Position numbers and translations under genes: made by a program
Notes under the pieces: generated by a model
What the model saw: the letters and a program-made list of their open reading frames with translations, nothing else
Database searches by the model: none
Told to the model about the DNA's origin: nothing
NCBI GenBank assembly: GCA_017979445.1
Contig: CM030705.1
Span: 12,934,679 to 12,998,678, forward strand
Length of the DNA stretch: 64,000 nt
Source of the DNA: Akebia trifoliata
Taxonomy: Eukaryota; Streptophyta; Magnoliopsida; Ranunculales; Lardizabalaceae
Direction: 5' to 3'
Shown here: one piece after another, positions 35,318-47,300 of the stretch
How positions within the stretch are numbered: position 1 is the first letter of the stretch
How the letters are laid out: each line of letters starts with the position of its first letter

Positions 35318-36195
35318 TGTAGGGTTGGGCTTTAAAAGATTCATGAGACAAGTCAATAAAGTAACAAATCAACTCAGCCATTAGATTAAAAAAATGATCT
35401 AATGGCTCATGTTATTAAGTAGAGAAATTAAAGCACGTGATCCTAATAAAAATATTTACAATTATGATTATTTGTAATTACCTCCCCGCACCGATTTCAT
35501 CCTCTTCACTGTCGTTCTTCACTAGGAATGTTTCATTGATGTCGTTCTTCATTGGACTCGTACTAATCATTTTCTTGAATCTGAACTCGTGCACAAACCA
35601 ACAAAAATATGGTTGAACTTGCCCATGTAGTAGTTAGAGATGTGTTTCCATCCCCACCAAATAAATCCAACTCTCAAGGAATATAAATGACAGAAATCTA
35701 ATGAGGATCAGTAATTAGGGATCACAGAACTTCGTGAACAAAACAAAAAAAACACAAAATAAGGTGAGATACAAAGAACGTAATTCACAATTTCCTCTAT
35801 TTTCAAGAGAATTTGTTTACATATTGATAAAATTTAGGCTCGGCTTATGCTGCATCTCCAAAATAACCAAAAAAAAAAAATCTAAAAATCTAAACTAATA
35901 GCAAAGAAAAGCCCAATATTAAATGGTCCGATTCCACATCAAGAAGTATTTCTTGGTGCAAATTTCAAATAATTACTTTCAAACCTCTAAACTCCATCAA
36001 AATTAAATAATAAAAAAAACAAACCAACAAACAACAAAGAAAACATTTTTTTAATGGTTTGCAGAGATTTTCATAAATCCTCCTACATCAGATGTGAATA
36101 ACCAAATCCTGGGTAATTTAATAACGAATATACTCATTTGTGCCGAAATGAGTAGCTTTATGTGTATACGGATCCTGATCCATATATATATATAT
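35318..36195. other. Unit 2-specific insertion between B and A' copies
   Basis: Unit 1 runs directly from TTGATGTATTTGCAATATA (18410) into ATCTTAATAATTTCTCC. In unit 2 about 0.88 kb separates the same words. The insert contains no recognisable protein or termini. A TA microsatellite ends it at about 36184-36203. Confidence 0.5.
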
Positions 36196-36308
36196 ATATA
36201 TATCTTAATAATTCCTCCCTCAAAATGTTCATAAACAAGGAAACCCTCCCTCATATATATATATAGTCCTCGGCATCCACTTTTCCATTGTGCTTGTATG
36301 CAAGAATC

Positions 36309-36413
36309 ATGGCTTCTTTGTCACAATTCTTCTCTATTATATGCACAATAACTATCGTCCTTTTCTCTCTATTCCTACACGAAGCATACGGCTTAATCCA
36401 ATCCTTTATTTAG
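36309..36413 (+). pseudogene. Type A RING-H2 gene, truncated by internal deletion
   Basis: The first 33 codons match the 18555 gene (MASLSQFFSII .. HEAYGLIQSF). At CAATCCTTTATTTAGG the sequence jumps straight to the 3' flank equivalent to 19068 onward (TTTAATTAAATTGAAATTAT). About 0.4 kb, containing the entire RING domain, is deleted. The reading frame now closes after 34 codons with TAG. Promoter and leader are intact, so a short transcript could still be made, but without a RING it cannot be an E3 ligase. Confidence 0.9.
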
Positions 36414-36589
36414 GATATTTAATTAAATTGAAATTATAATAATTGAAGAGGAATATCAGTAGACGGGTACGTCATTGTTATCTTCTCTTCAATTATAATT
36501 AATATAAGAATCTGTTATTAACAGAGACCATCCAACCGGATCATTATATATATATTTTTAGGTTCTAAATTTGTTTTTTTCATGACGTG

Positions 36590-36760
36590 ACTAAGGGGAC
36601 CAGAAGAGCCAGAGCTGGAGCCAAGGCATATAGGTCCCTCCCCCATTCATGTGCAATGCCCACACGTCACATGCGCCGTGTAAGTGAGGGTGTGCCCTCA
36701 CGGGTGGCCCCAAGGAAAGACAGCTCATGCTGAATATCGAGGTTCTAATCAGACTGAGCA
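36590..36760 (-). repeat. SINE-like GC-rich repeat, unit 2 copy
   Basis: Collinear with 19256-19440, same orientation, with the words GTGAGGGTGTGCCCTCACGG and GACTAAGGGGACCAGAAGAG. Confidence 0.55.
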
Positions 36761-36799
36761 ACTCCAGCCAATAAATGTCGAGCCACATAATCCGGAGGC

Positions 36800-37914
36800 C
36801 AAAGCGTGTCTAGCTGCTCAGTTCTAAGAATAATTTTAGTTTATGCCTCTGTATTGACTCTTTTTTTTTTTTTCCACTCTTGTGAATCGAGTGACCCAAC
36901 ATTGATGACTCTGCGTTCAAATAATTCACTGGAATTGTTGAGTTTTCAGAAATAGTTAAAATGATAGGAAAAAAATGTTTGAATCCAATGGTTAGAAATC
37001 ATGGGAAGGATTTCAACTTTTCTAACATTTAGCCACCAACTTAGGACAACTCCAAGGGGGATATCCAAAATGTCTATTCATAATGGATATAGTCATGTGT
37101 TTATGGACACCCATTTGGATTATCTAAGGGGTTTGCATTCCAACCATGTCATAAAAAATGTTTATCCATTAATATTTTTTAATTCAATAAAAAATAAAAA
37201 TGGAGATTGATAGTGCATCAGAGACCCATAAATTCCAAAATCACTCTCCAAAATAGCAGTTGATGGGAACGGAGAGTCCAAACTCCCTCTCCAAAATGAA
37301 TAGTGCGTTAGAGACACATATTTTGGATTCAATTCAAAAGAGTAATTGAGAGGGGATGGAGAGTGCATTGGTTCCACTTATAAGTTACCCAACAACCATC
37401 TCAAGAAGATAAAGATTAGATATCAAGTCTGTGTGCCAATGGAATCTCTCTCTTTAGACTCAACCCAAAAATGTGAAATAAGTAGGTAGAGTGAGTTCAA
37501 ATGGTCGGTGCAAATAGCCTGACTTAATGAATAATGACCAACCCAACTTTGAAACTATCCGATCACTTTTCCACCTCTTGAAATAGGCATTGTTGTGATG
37601 TCAAAAACAAAACAAAACAAAAAAGCAAAAAAAATTATCTTATACTGAACTCTAAGGCATTGTTTTTTAATAGGTTGAAATGTAGGATAGAGATTAATTT
37701 TATGTGGTTGACAAATTAAAATGGGAGTGACTGCTGCAGCTCACCTACAACCCAATATACATACATATTAAAAAAAAATTCTAAGCAAGCCAAATTGTAT
37801 TAAAAAAGAGCAAAAATGGTTCCCAATTGAACTCCCTTAAAATGGTCCTTATTTTGAAAAAGAGATCTTCAAGATTCCATGGTATCCTCCTTCATTTTAA
37901 AGAATGAATATCAA
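36800..37914. other. Unit-shared intergenic DNA
   Basis: No gene. Positions 36850-37430 are collinear with 63090-63600 in unit 3 but not with unit 1. From about 37430 all three units align (20600 and 63610 onward). Confidence 0.5.
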
Positions 37915-38035
37915 ATCTGCTTCAATTTAATTGCTTCGGCCTTGCTAGATAATCTTCAGACCTTCAAATAAAGCCCAAAGTTCATTAGCACAGGGACCAA
38001 TAAGTATACTGCAAGCTTTGATAAAGTTGCCAAAG
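37915..38035 (-). pseudogene. LINE RNase H remnant, unit 2, truncated
   Basis: Equivalent of 21150-21251. Sequence stops at GATAAAGTTGCC and continues directly with AAAGGTTAAGTTCGTC (unit 1 position about 22282). The K-L-N-x-D-G part and most of the LTR fragment have therefore been deleted here. Confidence 0.55.
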
Positions 38036-38504
38036 GTTAAGTTCGTCAAATTCTAATTTTAAGAACACAATGAGGAAGTCGATGATAGAAATCGAACCAA
38101 TATTGACGGTGATACGTCATGAAAATGGTTTGGTCGCAATATTTCTCATTTAACTCCATCAAAACAATCCAACGTGGCCCATGTATTGGCTTTATATTTT
38201 AGAAGCCCACTCGTTCAACAATTTTTCTTTTAGTTTTTCTTACTTCTTTCTCATAGGTAGCTCCAGGCATCTTATCTTTGGTTGCTTGTGAGAGTCATAT
38301 GGGCTAAAGTAGCACATGGAAATGGGACTAGGCTTGAAAAGATACAAAGCCCGTTAAAGATGTCTTTGAGCCGGACTACTTTAACTCAACATTGGGTGTG
38401 CTGTACGCGTGAGAAGTTCGCAATTAGATCCCATAACTTCTCAACTTCAACGAAGCAAAGATTTCATATTTCTTTTTAGTCATGGAACCGAATTTTAACT
38501 CGAG
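38036..38504. other. Intergenic DNA, no gene seen
   Basis: The first 130 bp align with 22282-22410. Then about 300 bp specific to unit 2 (CCAACGTGGCCCATGTATTG onward) interrupts. No motif recognised. Confidence 0.4.
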
Positions 38505-38735
38505 TGGTGGTAAAATGACTCGCCATGTGGCATACTCAATCGACTCACTGTCGTGACAAGTTCGGAACCATAGATTTGCATGCCTCGGTATACACAAATG
38601 CACTTCCTCATAAAAAAGTGTCTTCTGAGGCAGTAATGTATCTCGAGGTGGAAAGATGTACGGTTTCCAAACTTGTCCACGTCAGTGAGTTGAGATGTTC
38701 GGAACCATAGATTTGCATTCCTTGGTTTTACGAGG
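38505..38735. repeat. Hairpin MITE, unit 2 copy of 22385
   Basis: Left arm GTAAAATGACTCGCCATGTGG, inner TACACAAATGCACTTCCTCAT and the GAACCATAGATTTGCAT phrase, which occurs twice (about 38565 and 38700). The second occurrence sits where the right arm should close, so the element is rearranged. Confidence 0.55.
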
Positions 38736-39280
38736 ACTCTTTTAACTCTACCCAAAATCAAGGTCACGCGAAAGTTCCACATCTCAAGCAGTATGTTACG
38801 GCCCTCAACATACAACCTTGTGTGAAAAATCACCGCTTGAGGCTCTACACTTTGATAATATATAGTAACAAAGTAAGGGTGATGACAATGAGTAGGGAAA
38901 TCAATTAAAGGTTTCCTTCAAGAAATTACGATCAAAGTTGATAGAGCGTTTGAAGATTATGGAATTTAGGGTAGTGAAATTAAGGTTTTCTTCAAGAAAT
39001 GGCAACCCAACTTGAAGAATTGCTTGAAGATGATAGATTTCTGGGCAGAAAAACTTATCAAAAAACTTGGCTGAATTTTTGAGTTGAATCATTTGAATTT
39101 CCGAGTTGACTCACATTGTTGCCTCTAAAAGTTTCGTGACTAAGTCCCATTAGAATCCAATCCGATTGGCATGTTAGAACCCTTTGAACCAACTTGGTTT
39201 CTTTTATGATTAAATAATGGATGGTTGGTGTTGAAGTTGGAGTTGAATTTGGGACCCACAATTAAGAAAAGAGTCGTGCT

Positions 39281-39450
39281 GGGGTGACACAAACGGAGAC
39301 ATAGGGGTAACAAAATGATGTGATGTTGTGCACATTACCATAGATGCTTTTTTGCGAGATACGAGTAAAAAGCATCTACGGTTATCTGTGTGCCACCACA
39401 TCATTTTTGTCACCCTAGTTTCTTCGTTTGTGTCAATCCAGCATTTTCCT
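39281..39450. repeat. Hairpin MITE (GGGGTGACACAAACGG family), unit 2 copy
   Basis: Same arms as 24346-24520 with scattered substitutions. The stem around AAGCATCTACGGTTA is better matched here. Confidence 0.7.
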
Positions 39451-40045
39451 TAGGAAAAAGCTAACTTGTGTTGGAGTTGGACTTGAAATAGGTTAAGAGT
39501 GTGAGGCCAACAAAGACTACCATTTTTCAATGCATGGCATAAGAGATTGGACTGGGTAAAAGTCTTTGGCCACAGGGCGGAGCTAGTAAGGAGCTGATTG
39601 GGGGCAATTGCCCTCATAGAACTTTGGGACACCCTATATATTCAACTAATTACATGCCCCATTTGTCCTCACCCCCTCACCTCTCTCCTCATTTGCCCCC
39701 ACACCCTCTTCAATTTTTTGTTGATGACATTGCCTCTTGACTGGGCCTTCTCATATGCTAATTGGAAATGACCTAAATATCCATTTCTTCACAACTTTTA
39801 ACCAAAAACCTCTAAATTTCTCTCTAAAACCATTCATCTTCAAGTTCTTCAACTAAACAATTAACCATAGTTTGCCTCCACTACAAGAAAATCATGGCTC
39901 CACCCCTGTTTGTCCACATGTTTTTGTTGGCACATGACACGTGAATTGATTTTTTTGAAAATTGGACTCTCTTCTTTTAACAAAAATTGTGGCTCACAAG
40001 AGAAAATATTTTCTCTTGATTAGCCGTATAAGATTGAATCCTGAA

Positions 40046-40272
40046 AATATGACTTGTCGGGTGGCATACTCAAATGACTCCATGATGTGGACAAGTTTGA
40101 GTATTGTAGATCTATATACCTCATGATACACTATTGCGTATCTTGAGGTACTCCCCCATAAAAAATATCTCTAGGGAATAGTGTACCCCGAGGCATACAG
40201 ATCAACGGTACCCGAACTTGCCACATCATGGAGTCATTTGAGTATGCCACCTAGAGAATCATATTATCACAA
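40046..40272. repeat. Long-hairpin MITE, unit 2 copy
   Basis: Collinear with 24996-25233, including the CTCCATGATGTGGACAAGTT arm and its complement. Confidence 0.7.
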
Positions 40273-40975
40273 CTCCATATGATTAGTATCTTGATTAGCC
40301 GTATATGAATGCAAGCGGTCATGGAATGTGGCTGGCGTGGCAAGGACACAGAACCATAGATAGTTTTCATCGGGATACATAAGAAAAAGATGAGTGGTTA
40401 TGTGCCCTTGCCATGTCAGCCACGTACCAAGACTGCATGCATTCATTATTATTCTTAGTAGAATAGGGACTTGGATATGTATTAGGCACTTTGAGTTCTA
40501 AAAGGAAACAAATGTTATTGTTCAACTTCAGCACGAATGCAAGGACGTGGATTTGATAAGAACCAAACTTTATTTAAAGGGCATTTGGTGGAGTTGAGAA
40601 ATCCATCTACAATGATCGATTTTGATGGACATCACCATTCATGAACAAGTGTTCTTCCTCCTTTATCTATCTCTACCTTTTCTTTCATTGGCAACTACAC
40701 ACAACATTCCATGTATTGTTGCTGCTAACACATTCAATGTTGACCCCTTACATAAGCAGCCAACCCTTTCTTCTTTTAAATATTTTTTTTATTGGAAATT
40801 CCTTCTCCAATGGTTGCACACATGAACACAACACTATCTAATTTTCTTTTTGAAATCTCATTCTAAACACGTCTGCTGATCGATCTTCTGACCACCCTTC
40901 TTCTTCAATTTCAATTTTTTTTTTCTAGCAGCTTGCACCCACTAGTTGGAAATGAGTTAGTAGAAATCTCAGTCA

Positions 40976-41525
40976 GAAACTATTGACCCATTCTCCATCT
41001 ATCGGGAAGACCTTGATTGAGAAACTATTGATCCATTTTCCATCTATCGGGAAAACCACAATCTTGCAACTATTGAGCCATTTTCCATCTACCAGAAAGG
41101 CCTTAATCAAGCAACTGTTAACCCATTTTCCATCTATCGGGAGAATCACAATCATGTTACTACTGACACATTCTCTACTTATCGAGATAACCTTAGTCGT
41201 GCAACTATTAACCTATTCTCCATCTACCTGTAGAACCTTAGTCATGCAATTGTCATTCTTTATCTACCGGGAAGACCTAAGTCGAGCAACTGTTGGCACA
41301 TTCCCCACCAGTTGGGTGAACTTAAATCATGCAAGCAACTATTGACTCATCTTCTACCCCCTGACAGAACCTCAGTTATGCAAGCAACTATTGACCCATT
41401 CTCCAACTATCGATAGAACCTTAGTCATGCAAGCAACTGTTGACCCATTTCCATCTGTTGGGAGAACATCAGCCAGACCAAGTAATTATTAACACATCCA
41501 CCATTTACGGGGGGAATCTCAATCA
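40976..41525 (-). repeat. Minisatellite of about 12 units, 40-49 bp each
   Basis: Units start AACTATTGACCCATTCTCCA, continue TCTATCGGGAAGACC and end ATCATGC(AAGC)AA. They are diverged and lengthen toward the right by repeated AAGC. The array lies in the unit 2 segment absent from unit 1, next to the gypsy remnant. The 120-codon and 60-codon ORFs on the two strands are products of the repeat. Confidence 0.85.
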
Positions 41526-42044
41526 AAATAATACTCTTGAAGCTGCTACACCATCTTGTCTTGGGTGGTTTTCGATACACTAGTATTGTGTGTTGGATGT
41601 ACCATTCCTTTTTAGCGGATCAATATTTCTACTGTCAACCATCGTCTCTTCTTGTTTTGGGTGATATATGATGCATTATAGTAGGTTAGATGAATTATCC
41701 CTTCTTCAACGGATCAACAACATTGATTGAAAATCAACAAATAGTTCATTATTTAAGCTTTTATACTAAAGTAATTGTCATTTCCGATGTCTCATGTTGT
41801 ATGCTGGATGTACCATACTTTGACGAATCAACCAGTCTACCTGCTTAAGAATGCTCTATGATGAAGTTGTTATATCAGTGTTGTCATAGTGATATTCAAT
41901 GAACCCTTTTTGGTATGTTGAATGTATCATATTTCTTTCAACGGACCAAAACGAGTATTATAAGAGACAACTTTCTTGATGATTCTTTTGAAGCGTATAT
42001 GCACAATAATTGAGCATGGGTTACAATTTTTTGTTTATGTGGTT
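41526..42044. other. Retroelement-associated spacer
   Basis: No ORF of note. It contains the diverged tandem phrase GTTGGATGTACCAT / TGCTGGATGTACCATAC repeated three or four times (about 41590, 41810, 41915), probably another worn tandem array of the same element. Confidence 0.4.
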
Positions 42045-42375
42045 AAACTTGAATAACTTTGTAGGTCACCTTCATACCCACCAAATGTGGGATGACGCTA
42101 GAACATAATTTAATGTTTTTTTTCTTTTTGTGGTTATTGAACCCAATGTTACTTTGCAAGCTGCCTATGTACCCAATGTCGGAACAAACCATAATATAGT
42201 TTAATGATTTTTTTCGATAACTAAACCTAGTATAACTTTACAAGCTGCCTACGTACCCAATATGAAATCAAGCCAGAACATAGTTAAATTTTTTTTATTA
42301 TAGTTGAACCTGGTGTAACTTTGCAGGCTGCTTAAATTCCCAATATGAGATCAAGTCAGAATGTAGTTCAACAAT
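42045..42375 (-). repeat. Four tandem units of about 85 bp, unit 2 copy
   Basis: Collinear with 29170-29515. Phrases are CTTTGCAAGCTGCCTATGTA and AATCAAGCCAGAACATAG. Confidence 0.65.
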
Positions 42376-42399
42376 TTCTTTTAAATTATTTTATAGATG

Positions 42400-44700
42400 A
42401 AGACCAAGCTAAAGATCGTCATCAACACCCGTGATTTGATTATGCATGAGAGGGCATGACTTTGATTTCGTTTCAACCTTGACGTTTTTGTCATAATTGT
42501 TGTAAATTTCAAAGGTGTGCTTGATTTTGGAAGTCTTCTTCAGTGATTGAAGTATATTGTTGAGGCTCAATTGCCTTGGTGCATCTTTTGCAATCAAGAC
42601 GACGCTTCCTACTTTAGATTGTTTTCCATCGTAGTTTAGAGTTGTGAAGTAGTTGGCTAACTCGTCATCATTATTTTCTTTCAATGTATAAGCCTTGTTT
42701 TGATTGTAGATGTCGATGAAAACTAAGATGGACAATTCTTTCTTTATTTTCTTTGACCTAGCTTTGGGGAAAGTCTTCTTTATATCAGACATTGCCCTTG
42801 AACAGAGCAAGATTGATAGATTGGGATTTTCTTTTCTTTGATTTGTGATAATAATGTATGCTTCACCTTGGACGTGAGCATGCTATAGGTCTTGATGTAT
42901 GGATTGTAGCATCACATGTGCATGCTCCAACGTTGATGAACACAAACTTCTATTTGAAGAATATTGTGGTCGTAGAGGTAGATAGGGAAAGATTTGTCCT
43001 GGCTTGATGATGCATCCAATTTGGTTCAAGATCACATGAGTTAATGAATTTGAACGTAGATCGTTTTAGCATGGGCAATACTTTTCTATATTTGAATAAT
43101 GAAGTCAATGCTTCAAACAAGCTTGTCAAATGTATTGGATCATTAGTCACAAATGCAATTGTTTTCATGTTTGTAGCAGTCAGATGGTTATCATGTTTGA
43201 GTTCAATTTTCCCTTAACACACTAAGTCTATAATCTCTTCCTTTAGAGTGCAATACTTTTCAAGTAGGTGACTAATCACTCGATGGTAATGATAGTACCC
43301 TGGATGTTTATTATTTCCCATTACTTCTAACATCCAATTTTTGCAAGTCATCGAACAGGTTGGGGATATCAGACTGGTGAAAAGGGTATTCTTTTATCTC
43401 AAGTTCTTTTGGGGCTATCAAAGTTGCCCCCTTATCAATCGTTGGTTATCTTCTTATCTTCTTCGTTGGTATTTTCGTCGATGAAGTAAATATGACCTTT
43501 TCTTCTTTGAAAAGTACTTCTTCCTCCAATGTATACTTTTTAGGTGTTCTTGGTCGTAAAATCCTTGCATAGCGATACTTTGTTCCATATCATGAACTCA
43601 CATTTTCAATACTTCAAATGAATGGGGCTTGATTTCTTTTAGGACGTAAAAAATTCCTAATTTATCCCATGGACGCACATCTCTATGATGGATGGAGTAA
43701 AGAGGCGATCCATGTAATTTCGAAAAAGATTTCTCCAACGTTCAATGTACTCAATGACTGACTCCTCCTTTATCTGTTATGTAGTGACGAGTTCTACCAT
43801 ACTTACTGTCCTTGGGGTTTATAGAAATGAACGAGGAATTCTCTTTCGAGTTAGGCCCAATTCGATTATCCTTTCTTTCAAATTGTTAAAATTTCGACGA
43901 TTGGTACCTTTACTCGATGCGTTAAGTATAAAGCTTTGAGTAGACAATTGAGCACTATGGCACACCCCCACAACTATTGAGCACAGATGTTGTTAGTGAT
44001 CATTGCCTATAATTGTTACACAAAGAGTAAAGCAATAGATCCTTGTAGTGGGTTTCGCATAGTGTGGCACAATGTAGAGTGTTCTTCTTGTCACCTATAT
44101 TCACGCAGAGTTGTGTACATTTCGAAAGTGAATCCTAGAGGATGTGAGAGACTAATGCTTGATTCGATCACTTTGTCTTTTTGTTCTTGACGACTGACTA
44201 GGGTGGCAATTTGAATATTTTTTTCCTCGATCATCTTTGTTAACCTGTTGATGGTGTATGCCATCTAGGCTAGTTGTTTTTCCATCGTTAGTGCTCTAAC
44301 TATCATCACCACTTTGATGGAAGTGTGAGTCTACGATAGGAAAGTTATTGATAATGATCCATACTATCCCTTGTTTGAATTCGAATCAGATCCAAAATTT
44401 GATGATTCGTCTTCCATAATGTCTAACCACTCAATTTTTATTGTAGGTGTCATTTTTGTGACACGCCTTTTGAGGTGATAATGGAGAGGCTCAACTAGTT
44501 GGGAGCCACCAGTCTTTGTGATGGTTCACATCATAAGATGATTGTGATTGACAGCCTGAGTAGATTCAAAGTTGAAGGAAATGTTTTAATTACCTTTCTC
44601 TGTAGTAACAGGTGCAATAATGTTGGCATTGCAAGGTGTCATTGTCGTTGTTGATGTTTTTATCGTTGATTGAAAGATGAGTGGTTCAATTGGTCCCATC
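42400..44700 (-). pseudogene. Degenerate Ty3/gypsy gag region, unit 2
   Basis: The same landmarks as 29560-31800 on the minus strand: GIFYVLKEIKPHSFEVL and HDMEQSIA (near 43560-43680), YHYHRVISH (near 43270), and the SRAMSDIKKTFPKARSKK ORF (42810-42409). The last is open for 133 codons here and contains a short in-frame insertion relative to unit 1 (about 42690-42722). A primer-binding-site-like TGGCATGCCCGATGGGACC on the minus strand (about 44692-44711) lies next to the LTR, which fixes the element's direction. No pol domains found. Confidence 0.7.
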
Positions 44701-44716
44701 GGGCATGCCAGAAATT

Positions 44717-45760
44717 TGTCAAAATAAATTTCACAAATCTACTTCAAGATGCGTGAAACAATATCACAAATAATATTATTGATTTTGATAAAATGGATAA
44801 ACAAATCTTAATAGTATCCTTTGATTAACAGTTAAGTACAACAAAAATAGTATGTGTAGTTTGGTCCTCTTTAGGCTTTGCACTTGATCAGTTGAGAAGG
44901 ACCTTTAAATTTGTGGACGATTGCTTAGAATGATTGATCTTTCATAATGGGTTTGTGTGGATTTATTCTCTTCGGGCTTCGCACTTGATAAGTTGATAAG
45001 GTGGCTCTTAATTTGCAGATATTGACTTAATGCTTGATCTTGTATGAAGGCTTTCTGTAGATTTTGTTTACTTCGAATTTCACACTTGACCGACTAAGAA
45101 GGATTGTTTGTCTTCTGAATAGGAGATTTTAGGCTTGATCTTCTTTAGAAGCTTCTTGTAGATTCTGCTCTCTCCAAACTTTGTGTTTGATAAGTTAAGA
45201 AGGATGTTTTGACTTTCAAAGAAGGGATTTTGTGTTTGATCTTCTCTTGACTTGAGATCCAAGTCTCACTTGAAGAACCTTGCTTCCTCTCTGAAAGAGA
45301 GCTTTTGGGCTTCTTCTCTAAAGGAAGAACTTTTGTCTTATAAGAAAAATAATGATATAAGAATACTTTCAAATGAGGGGGGACTTTGGTATTTATAGAC
45401 TTAAGAAAATTTAACTTGATAACTATGCCCCTACCTTGATAGGCTTTGATTAGTTGATTAAAAGGTTAAGTTCGTCAAATTTTAATTTTAAGGACACTAT
45501 GAATTTTTTGTAGGCCAAACTAGTTTATTTGGGTTTAAGGCCCAATATTTAATGTGGATGATTTGGTATCATTTGGATCATGGGTTTATTTGCGAAAACC
45601 CAAATCCAAGACTTAAAACGCCTATTTCTACTCAATGGGGCCCAATTTGGATATGACTTATGGCTTTTAAGGCTGTATTTTGATTTGTAAAGGCTTTCTT
45701 AAAATTTTCACGTTGATTACCCCTTACATGATTGCACATCCCCCCCCCCCCCCCCCCCTC
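44717..45760 (-). repeat. 5' LTR of the gypsy element, unit 2
   Basis: It begins, in + orientation, with TGTCAAAATAAATTTCAC beside the primer-binding-site-like sequence. It holds repeated modules of GGCTTTGCACTTGATC-AGTTGAGAAGG type and a GGTATTTATAGA core-promoter-like word near 45390. The far end near 45740 is blurred by a poly-C run (about 45741-45762), so the LTR length is approximate. Confidence 0.6.
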
Positions 45761-45762
45761 CC

Positions 45763-46869
45763 TTCCCCTTAAAAAAAAATTAAAATTAAAGTTGCTTCGG
45801 ATATGTTTGATTACATAGAAAGTGACTTTCGACGTAATTTGAAATCTATGAAAAAATTGTGGTGGAAAATGGGTAAGGTCGAAAAAGTAAATTCCACATC
45901 TAAAAAAAATCATGGAAAAATAAATATGGGTAAGAAGAAGAATAGGAGGAGGAGGAGGAGTGAGAAAAAGAGGGAGGATTGGGGTGGAGAGGAAGAGGGT
46001 TGAGACGAAGTTAGAGATAGAAATATATAAATGGGGAGTGTGATAAACAACGACAGAGATGGTGACGACGGCGAAGAAGAGGTTGAATGTCATGGTAGTG
46101 GTGAAAAAGAAGAAGAGGAGATGAAGTTAGGTTTTGATTTGGGAATAAAAAATAAGGGTGGATTTCATTTTTTCATTGGTATAGGTAGGAAAATGAAATC
46201 TAGGCTTTTTAAGACTTTTCGAATAGGGTGAAAATTTATTTTCTGTGTAAAAATGCAATCAAACACATAGAAGAAAATAATTTTCCAACATGTTTTTCAC
46301 GTGCAATGAAACGTACCCTACATCTTCTTCTTCCTTATAAACATAGATAAAGATAAAGAAAGGTTCTTAATCCTTCAATAAAGAGAGAGAGAGAAAGAGA
46401 ACCTTAGAGGAAAATTGCACTTCTCTTACATCATTAAAAAAAATACATATAGGTGCAATTGGTAAGGATTTTAATGAAAATATATATATATTTTTAAGAT
46501 TGGAATGCAAGAGACAACTTGTGATGTATTTCTTTGTGCATAAAAATAGATATTTAGAGCTACTCCAATCCAAGGCTTCAAATTTGAACCTTATTTATTT
46601 TGAAGACTTCGAACAACTTTTAAATTCCAACCAGCCTCATCTTCAAATCACTATTCATTCTCTAAAATACTATTCACTCACTCACAAAATAAAAGGGGAA
46701 TATAATAGGTAGGAGGTAAAAATGATATTTAAAACATGTTCCACAGAAAAAGAATGTCAAAATTGGCACTTACAAAAAAAATGGGGATATAATAAGTATT
46801 TTAAAAAGGTAAACAATGATAAAATTCTCTCTTAACTCTATATATAAAGACGTGAATAATGATACGTAG
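45763..46869. other. Intergenic DNA, purine-rich stretch
   Basis: No gene supported. About 45930-46120 is GA-rich and yields lysine/glutamate-rich ORFs (45803-46003, 46031-46231) without motifs. From about 46520 it is collinear again with unit 1 (32050 onward). Confidence 0.45.
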
Positions 46870-47300
46870 ATGAAATCTTCATTTTGAAGCCTGGTTGGAG
46901 TTTGGTTTGGAGGGCTTCATCTCTAAATATAGCTATTTGAAGTCCCGTTGTGATGAGCAAATGAAAAGAACATATAAAAGAGAACAAGAGTTTAACGTGG
47001 TTCAGTCATTGTGACCTACGTCCACAAGAAGGATGATGATGAGTTTTTTATTATACCGTGCTTCTCCCAATTCACTCATATAAATAGGAGCAAATGGAAG
47101 ATCCTAAAAGAATCAATTACAATAAGATAGGATCAATTACAATAGAAACTACCATGGGAGAATATCAAGAAAAAGGAAAATGCTAATCATTAGTAGAACC
47201 TTCCATAAGAAACCCATTACCTTTGTAAATTGCTATTTATAAACCTTGATTCTATCAAATACCTATCGACCTTACAGATACCATTTATAGACCTGAAATA
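46870..47300. repeat. Dispersed LTR-like repeat, unit 2 copy
   Basis: Collinear with 32430-32760 (AGAGTTTAACGTGGTTC). It has an additional 60-70 bp near 47205-47290 absent in unit 1. Confidence 0.45.

Noticed and set aside
40983..41345. 120-codon ORF with repeated THFPSIGK-like units
   Set aside because: It is the translation of the minisatellite, and the opposite strand is open as well.
45741..45762. Poly-C run, and the poly-G run at 52125-52143, as functional G-quadruplex elements
   Set aside because: Single homopolymers in AT-rich DNA are more likely slippage-prone tracts or sequencing uncertainty. No regulated gene is adjacent.
45632..46231. ORFs rich in Lys/Glu or Pro/Phe around a purine tract
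   Set aside because: Low-complexity composition, overlapping on both strands, no motif.
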